From assembly GCA_963969365.1 (NCBI GenBank), contig OZ017753.1, positions 1,922,001 to 1,986,000 of the forward strand: a stretch of DNA of 64,000 nucleotides, given 5' to 3'. The notes under the pieces were generated by a model that was not told the origin of the DNA, made no database searches, and was given only the letters and a program-made list of their open reading frames with translations. The translations under genes were made by a program, and so were the position numbers. This DNA comes from Asterochloris sp. CNOR1 (Eukaryota > Chlorophyta > Trebouxiophyceae > Trebouxiales > Trebouxiaceae). Shown here in pieces: positions 58,096 through 64,000 of the stretch. Position 1 is the first letter of the stretch, and every line of letters starts with the position of its first letter.

Positions 58096-61000
58096 CTACT
58101 CTACGTATCCAGCTGCCTGTCTAAGGTTCTCCAAGCGGTCCCTGAACTCATTGACCCGCCTGAGGTTGCCCTGAACTCTGGCGACCTCCTTGGCTGCCAG
58201 GCCTTCCAGCGGGCTCATGAAACTGCTGACCTGCTGCTCACACTGGCTCAGGCCACCGTCCAGCTCCTGCTGCAGCTTGACGGCGACATCCTGCACATGC
58301 AAAATTTGCTCTCAAGCCAGCTGCAGGCCAACAACGCATGCAAGCAGCCCATGCGGAATTTGCAGGAAGCCGGTGGCGCATATAGGGGGGTTGGGGGGGA
58401 GGGTGGGGGGGGGAGGGGGGGGTGGGTGAAAGCAAGCTGCCCCTGGGCTGTGTCAGCTAGCTTTCAATGCCTCTGACGTTCCATCCAGGCAGGTCACCAT
58501 GGCCGTGATGCAGTGAGCACTCAGTTGGACAACAGATGTTATGGCATTGAACCACAGACAACCCATGAATGCTGCAGCAGCTGACATCAGCCTCCCAGTC
58601 TGAGCAAACAGAGTCTGCAGTAGCTACATGCATCGTCGCAGCTTCCTATGCCATGTCAGCAAGCACAAACAAATGGCTGGCAGCCCTGACCTCTGCCAGG
58701 CTGGCAGCAGCCTTCTCCAGCTTGCCCTTGATGTCCCCTCGCCGCAGGGGCAGGCCCAGCACAGCCACATAGCCTGCCAGCCCAGCCAGTGCCACTGCCA
58801 GCAGGTCCTCCCAGGTGCTCTGGAGGATGGAGGTCAGGAACAGGCCCACGGTGGCAGCCCCTGCAGGCAGGTCAACGGCAGCGTCGCCCTGCAGGATCCA
58901 GGTCAGGACTGGAGGGTTGGACTTGATGTGACCGCCTCCACAAGGGCAACTAGGGACCTTTCACAGCAGGCTCTGCAGGATCTGCATCTGCAACAGGCCC
59001 ACCAGGGCCGCCACTTGAGGCAGCAGCTTGGCAACCACTGGTGGGCAGATGCTGCAGGCAGAGCCAAGTGGTGTTGTACAACGCAGAAGCTTCTGCAGCA
59101 GGCAACTCAAAATCGAGATACAGCTGGACGGGCTTTCCCATGATTAGCAGCTTGATACAGTTCGATGAGTGTAACGAAATTGTGGCCGCAGCTAGCAACA
59201 GAGGCATCAGAGTTCAGGCTCAGGCACATGCCTGCAGCTGTCCCAGCTGTGCCCACACTGCAGCTCTGATCTCCTCATCCAGCTCGGCAGCTGCTGCAGC
59301 TCCATCAAAGCGTGACACCACCTGCAATGCAGGCGCTCGCAAATTCTGTATTCTGCTGCAAGCATGCCACCCTGAATGTGCAGCAACGCATAGAAGCCAT
59401 TACTCTTCGCAAAGCAAAGTGAGAAAGCCTTTCCACCTGCCCTGCACTGCAATGCTTTGCAGCAATCACAGGCTAGGACTGCCTCAGCAATTGCTCAGCT
59501 GCTGGTGGGCTGCAAGCTGTGTGTGACAGAGAGCCCTTGCATGTCGGCTTACATGGTGCCTAAGCTGCTGATGGCCACGGCTGGTTCACAGCAAGTCAGG
59601 GCTCCCAGGCAGCCAATGCTGCACCTGCATACTCTACCTCAGAGACGTGGTTGCAGGCCACCTGTCACCTCGATGGCAGTGCCTGGGCTGCCGTCGCCCT
59701 GCCGCTTGATGGGCAGGCATGCAGGCAGCCAGCAGTTCTGGGATTGCACTCATGCTTGTGTGTCCACCAGGTGCCTAAATTGCTGTCCCTGAGATTGCCC
59801 TGGGCTGCCACAGCGTGTACGGGCTTGTGGGCAGCCAGTGGCCCACCTGGGCATTTCCGCCCACCATGCAGGTGGCGTAGACCAGCTCACACATGCACAG
59901 CAGTGCCTGGGCTGTTATCTCCCTGCCGCTGCAAAGTGTAAGCAGGGCTGCAGGCAACCAGCGTGTTGGTAGCACTCTGCTGCCTGTGTGCTCCGTTGTT
60001 GCTCATCATGAATGGCTGGGCTGGTGCCGCCCTTCACAGCATACACAAACTTGAGTGCAGCAGATGGTGCACCTCAGCGAATTTCCCCACGTGCATGTGG
60101 TAGAAGCCAGCCCTCACCTGGATAGCAGTGCCAGGTCTGCTGTCGTCCTGCTGCATCAGAGCGTAAGCAGGTTTTCGGGCAGCCAGTGCTGCAGCAGAGG
60201 ATTCCACGCCAGAGGCAGGCTCCTCTTGGTCCCCGTCCAGCTCTCGCTGCTGCCGCCACTGCCGCCGGGCGACTGCATCTGCATCGCCATTGCTGCTGCT
60301 GCTGGCTGTGCCATTGGAGGAGGCTGTCAAGCTGGCCAAACTGCTTCCAAGTGTCTTAGCCCGCTCTTGCGCAAAGTCCCTGCGCATAGCAGTGGTAGTG
60401 TTAGCCCCGCCAATACATCTTAAAGGTGCATTGATTGTCAGTTGAGGGTGACCTGGTCAACCTGACAGCCTCCTTCAACATCCCCTGCACCTGCTCCTGG
60501 GCAAAGTCCCTGCGGTAGTGCGGTGGCAGAAGCGTGCGCTCCAGCACATTTCTAGAGGTGCAGCGAGTCTAAATGAGGCTGTCTGGCTGGCCGCGTTGCT
60601 GTCAGGTGCCCGTGCTAACTGTTGGGCAAAGCCGCTGCAGGAGATGGTAAAGGCAGGCCCAGCAAGACCTCATGATATGTTCTATAGCTCCACAAGGTCA
60701 GACAAGTGGCAAGCGACAAAGCATGCATTCTGGCAATTGAGCCCTAGCCATAGACCCACACAAGATTGGGCATGTGTCCCAGGCCTGTTCGCAAAGTGAT
60801 ACAATGGTGGCTTGCGTTCTGTCAACCAATCCCCTTCAGCACAAGGTCAAGCCTATAAAACAGGCACCAAAAAGCTTAGCGCACCTGTAGCGCTGCACCT
60901 GTGAGCTGCAGTTGCTGGTGAGCCACTGCTGGTGCTCCTCAACAGCTTCTCTGAGCGCCCGAGCTGAGCCGCCTACCACCTGCAAAATACATGAGGACAT

Positions 61001-64000
61001 CTCAGGACACCCTTGTTGCAGATGAGGTTGTCAAAGGCACTCTTGAGACCCTGCCTGAGCGCTGAGATTGGACCTGCCACCACTTTCAGATGCACACGAT
61101 TGGTCTGCTTGTGTTAAGCCAGGCGTATCCCGTGAATACGGTAGTTTATGGCAGGGAAGGTCCAGAGCAGCATGGACAAGCTGTCCCCTTCATGAGTGAG
61201 CAGCATAAGTTTGTGCTGGGCTGCCTACTGGCCATGGCATGTATGGCTTAGGGTGCACCTTGTTTGGCTTTAACCTCTGCCACACAATAGGTGGGCAGTG
61301 TCTGTGTCAGCACGAGGGATGTGCCTCTCAAGATGACTCACCTCAGTCTCGAATTTCTCTGCCACAGGGGTGTTCCTGAGCCCAGGAGGTAGGCAGACAG
61401 CGTGCGCAGGTTGGACAGCTGCAGAGTGCGGTCCACAAATTGGCCTGCCCGCTTGGCAGCGGCAGTGACTGTCCGCTTGGCAGCCCCTGCCTGCACCGTG
61501 CTGTCCTGCTGCATGTCCCGTCGGAACTGGGGCAGCAGCTGAGCCAAGACCTGCTGGATGCTGGCCTGCTCCTGCAGCAGAAACAGGCAGGTATCAGAGA
61601 GGTTTGGGCTGTGGAGGCCAGACTGTGAGGCCTGCAGCGGTACGTCCCCCGCACCAGCTGGGGTGCCTGCTGGATGCTGGCTTGTTCCTGCAGCAGAAGC
61701 AGGAGAGGGCAGCAGCAATGTAGGGGCCTGGAGGCTGGGCAGGGGGCCCTGCTCTTTCAGCAGTGGGTCCCCAGCATTCCCACTCTGCGCAGCTGCTGAG
61801 AACCTGCTGCTGCCAGACCCCCAAAGCTGTCATGCCTCACTACAGCTGCTACCTGCTCAGCCCTATCCAGCTCCCCTGACAGCTGCCTCCAGCACAACAT
61901 CTGAAACACACAGCAGCGTCTGAGGACTGCAAGTGTCACAGCCCATCCCAGTGCTCCCTCCAGCGCTTCTCGAGCTGCTTCTTAGATGCCTCCAGCAAGC
62001 ATCTGCACCAGACAGCAGCAGCTGGGCCTGCAACGCACTGAGCCCAGCCAGCTGCACCTGCTCAGCTCCCTCCAGCTCCTCTGACATCTGCTTCTCAGCC
62101 GCCTCCAGCAGGGCGTCTGTGACATACAGAGGCGTCTGCAGCTTGAGGCGAACGCGTTCCCCCGCGGACTCGCCCCCTGTCAGGTAGTTGTATATGAACT
62201 GCTCCAGGCCAGCAAAACGGCTGGCACCCCAGCGCTCATCCCGCTCAAGCTGGGACTCTGCCTGGGCATCCAAAACACCCCCTGCACATTGCAGCCTCTC
62301 TGTGCCAAGCGCCGACCAATGACCAGTGCATATGAACAGGGTCGACAGTCTTCGTGTTTGTGATCACTGCTCATTGGTGCTCTGCTTGCTCTCCTCTGCT
62401 GCTTTTTTTATGTGAACCGTCTTCAGGCAGAAGCCTCAGTAGGGTCGGTAGGCAAGCACTCATGAGTCGCTTCGCTGCAGGGCAAGCCAGTTGTAACAGC
62501 TGACCCTGGTGCCTGCATCCAGCAAGTTCAGGGAGAAGGCCCCCTGCTGTATAGAAAGCACTGCTCCATCATGTCCCTTTCCAATTTTCATTCAGGAGGC
62601 GCACACAGGGCTGCGCCCTGGTGTCCTATGCAGGCTGCCAGCTTAGGCGGGCTACCTGCTTGAGTCACAGAGCACCATCTGATGCAGACCCACGTACCAC
62701 GACCAGCACTGCCGCACTCCAGCTTTGCCTCCAGCGCACGCCGGGAGCTGACAGGCAGCACCTGGGCAGACCCCACACCCAGGGCGCGCTGGGCGTTGTC
62801 TCTCACGAATTGGGTCACCTCGTGCAGTTCACTCTCATTGCTCAGGATGTCAACCTGCAATTATACCCAGAATCTTCCTGTCAAATCGCAGCTGGGCACT
62901 GTCCTCCAATCAACTCCCCTCATTGCTGAGTTGCCCACCTGCTGAGTGCCTGCCATAGTTGAAGACGAACATGGACGACTGATGCGTAGCCAGAGGCTAG
63001 CAGCAGGCATGACAAGCATGCAGCGTGCCCCTGCGGCATCTACCACAGGCAAACTTGCCCAAGATCTGGGGGAATCATGCTAAAAGCCAAACATCGCACC
63101 TTGTTGACCACAAACACCACCTTCTTGCCCCACTGGCGGATGTAGCGCAAGAACTTGACTTCGCTCTCTGTGAAAGGGCGGTCAGCGCTCATCACAAACA
63201 GCACCAGGTCAGAGCGGGGCACAAACTCCTCTGTCAGGCGCTGCTGGCGATCCAGAATGACGTTGGTGCCTGCACAGGCATCAGGTAGTCAGCAGCTGTC
63301 AGCATGTCTGGGTGATCACTGCAGCCAAGCCCCATTCGAGCCCAGACTCCTCAGCCAGACGTGGTTGGCTGTCTAGAATGATAGGTGGTGCCTGCAGAGG
63401 CGACTCTGCTACCCTTCCAGTGCAAACACCAGTGTCATTGCCACCAGGGTGGCTGCCATCAGCAGACCAGCCAGTGCAGCAGGGGCACCTCATCTTGGCG
63501 GCATTGAGAGGGTCAGGACGGCTGCATTGTGAAGCTAATGATGGAAAGGCACCTGGGGTGTCCACGATGTTGATCTCGCGAAGTAGCTCAGCAGTCAGGC
63601 GCCGCTCAAAGAACCCATCCTGCAAGCATACAAGCAGAATATTCCTGGCTATCAAGCTCTGCATGGCAAGATCCCCCGACCTGTGGCTTTGTAGCCTTTG
63701 TCAAGGGCTGACACTGACGTCAGACAGTGAAGCTGTGCCTTGCAGTCTGAAACATGTCAGAAGTCAAGCAGTTGTTGATGCTGCAGACACACCTACATAC
63801 AACATCCATGACCCGACAAATGCAGCAGCAAACTGTCAACCACAAGCAACGCAGACCTTCATGGTCACGCCCTCGTCATCTGAGCTTGAGCCCGAGCCAT
63901 TGCTGCTGGTGCCCTGCTCAGCAAACTTGAGAACGCTGATCTCGTTGGTGGTTGGCAGCACTCCTTCTGCCAGGTACCTGCAAAGGAGCACCCACTCATG
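58096..64000 (-). CDS. FZL: FZL (FZO-like) dynamin-family plastid GTPase, 5' end outside window
   Basis: Membrane-remodelling GTPase of thylakoid and chloroplast envelope. The window holds switch 1 onward: LAEGVLPTTNEISVLKF (63860-63977, the TTNE G2 region), REINIVDTPG (G3, about 63553-63619), DLVLFVMSADRPFTESEVKF and VVFVVNK (G4, about 63100-63268), VDILSNESELHEVTQFVRDN and VLPVSSRRALEAK (G5 area), then helical stalk exons (ERWGASRFAGLEQFIYNYLT, TPLYVTDALLEAAEKQMSEE, EQASIQQVLAQLLPQFRRDM). A hydrophobic paddle, LFLTSILQSTWEDLLAVALA then GLAGYVAVLGLPL, lies at about 58700-58860. The last exon (58096-58300) is coiled coil, ending ENLRQAAGYVE then TAG. The P-loop lies beyond 64000. Several introns hold decayed exon-edge copies. 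Confidence 0.9.
58384..58431 (+). repeat. G-rich tract, G-quadruplex-capable
   Basis: Eight or so G runs of 3-9 bases, broken only by T, TT, A or GT, fall within 48 bp of an FZL intron (C-rich on the transcribed sense strand). The pattern meets the usual G-quadruplex spacing on the plus strand. On the FZL sense strand it is a strong pyrimidine tract. Confidence 0.9.
59665..60185 (-). repeat. Four decayed copies of an FZL exon end and donor
   Basis: The real exon end (60108-60185, encoding ARKPAYALMQQDDSRPGTAI|gt on the minus strand) has relatives at about 59895-59965, 59790-59850 and 59665-59740. Shared blocks on the plus strand are GCAGTGCCTGGGCTG, CCTGCCGCT and GGGCAGCCAG. The copies differ by substitutions and small indels and lie in the following intron. 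Confidence 0.75.
61560..61720 (-). repeat. Duplicated FZL acceptor and exon start
   Basis: The exon starting EQASIQQVLAQ (minus, acceptor ctgcag near 61570) has a copy 116 bp upstream in minus sense, reading EQASIQQ again after TTCTGCTGCAG (near 61690). The blocks TGCTGGATGCTGGC and CCTGCAGCAGAA are shared. Confidence 0.85.
61850..62110 (-). repeat. Three decayed copies of an FZL exon segment
   Basis: The exon part encoding TDALLEAAEKQMSEELEGAE (62050-62110) has copies at about 61850-61915 (reading SDVVLEAA in one frame) and about 61961-62008. The plus-strand block acctgctcagc--c-tccag opens two of them. Confidence 0.75.

Noticed and set aside
1-64000. Mobile elements or virus-derived sequence
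   Set aside because: I saw no reverse transcriptase, transposase, integrase or capsid motif, no terminal repeats and no target-site duplications.

Overview
The window looks like nuclear DNA of a green alga, most likely a trebouxiophyte-type chlorophyte. This is inferred from gene content and style, not from a database match. Plastid genes with transit peptides (CURT1, FZL, ArgC) sit beside plant-type chromatin and lipid genes (ATX1/2-like H3K4 methyltransferase, LAG1 ceramide synthase). Coding DNA is rich in CAG/GCN codons and proteins in Ala/Gln. Almost every gene is cut into 5-19 short exons by GT-AG introns of roughly 150-400 bp, with a clear minority of GC-AG introns (CAG|GCAAG). Exons were joined by eye, so boundaries are approximate; start and stop positions are given where they are clear. 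I saw no bacterial, viral, transposon, tRNA or rRNA sequence.

Layout from left to right: ATX-like trithorax methyltransferase (+, 5' end outside the window); divergent protein-kinase-like protein (-); PHS-type phosphate/H+ symporter (-); small unknown protein (+); N-acetyl-gamma-glutamyl-phosphate reductase, ArgC (+); OTUD6-type deubiquitinase (-); ceramide synthase (+); SAP-motif protein resembling NuSAP (+); inositol polyphosphate kinase, IPK2/IPMK type (-); ERH (+); glucosidase II beta subunit (-); TELO2/TEL2 (+); CURT1 thylakoid-curvature protein (-); FZL dynamin-like plastid GTPase (-, 5' end outside the window). Genes alternate strand, with convergent 3' ends 118-641 bp apart and several head-to-head starts only 73-352 bp apart.

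Most neighbours are unrelated housekeeping genes and form no pathway. The exception is CURT1 next to FZL on the same strand; both shape thylakoid membranes.

The most unusual signal lies in the introns. In at least six genes the intron next to an exon holds one to four decayed tandem copies of that exon's edge, complete with the AG acceptor or GT donor. Many copies are spaced about 70-90 bp apart, others 115-180 bp. This suggests that introns here grow, and perhaps arise, by repeated short tandem duplication across exon-intron borders.
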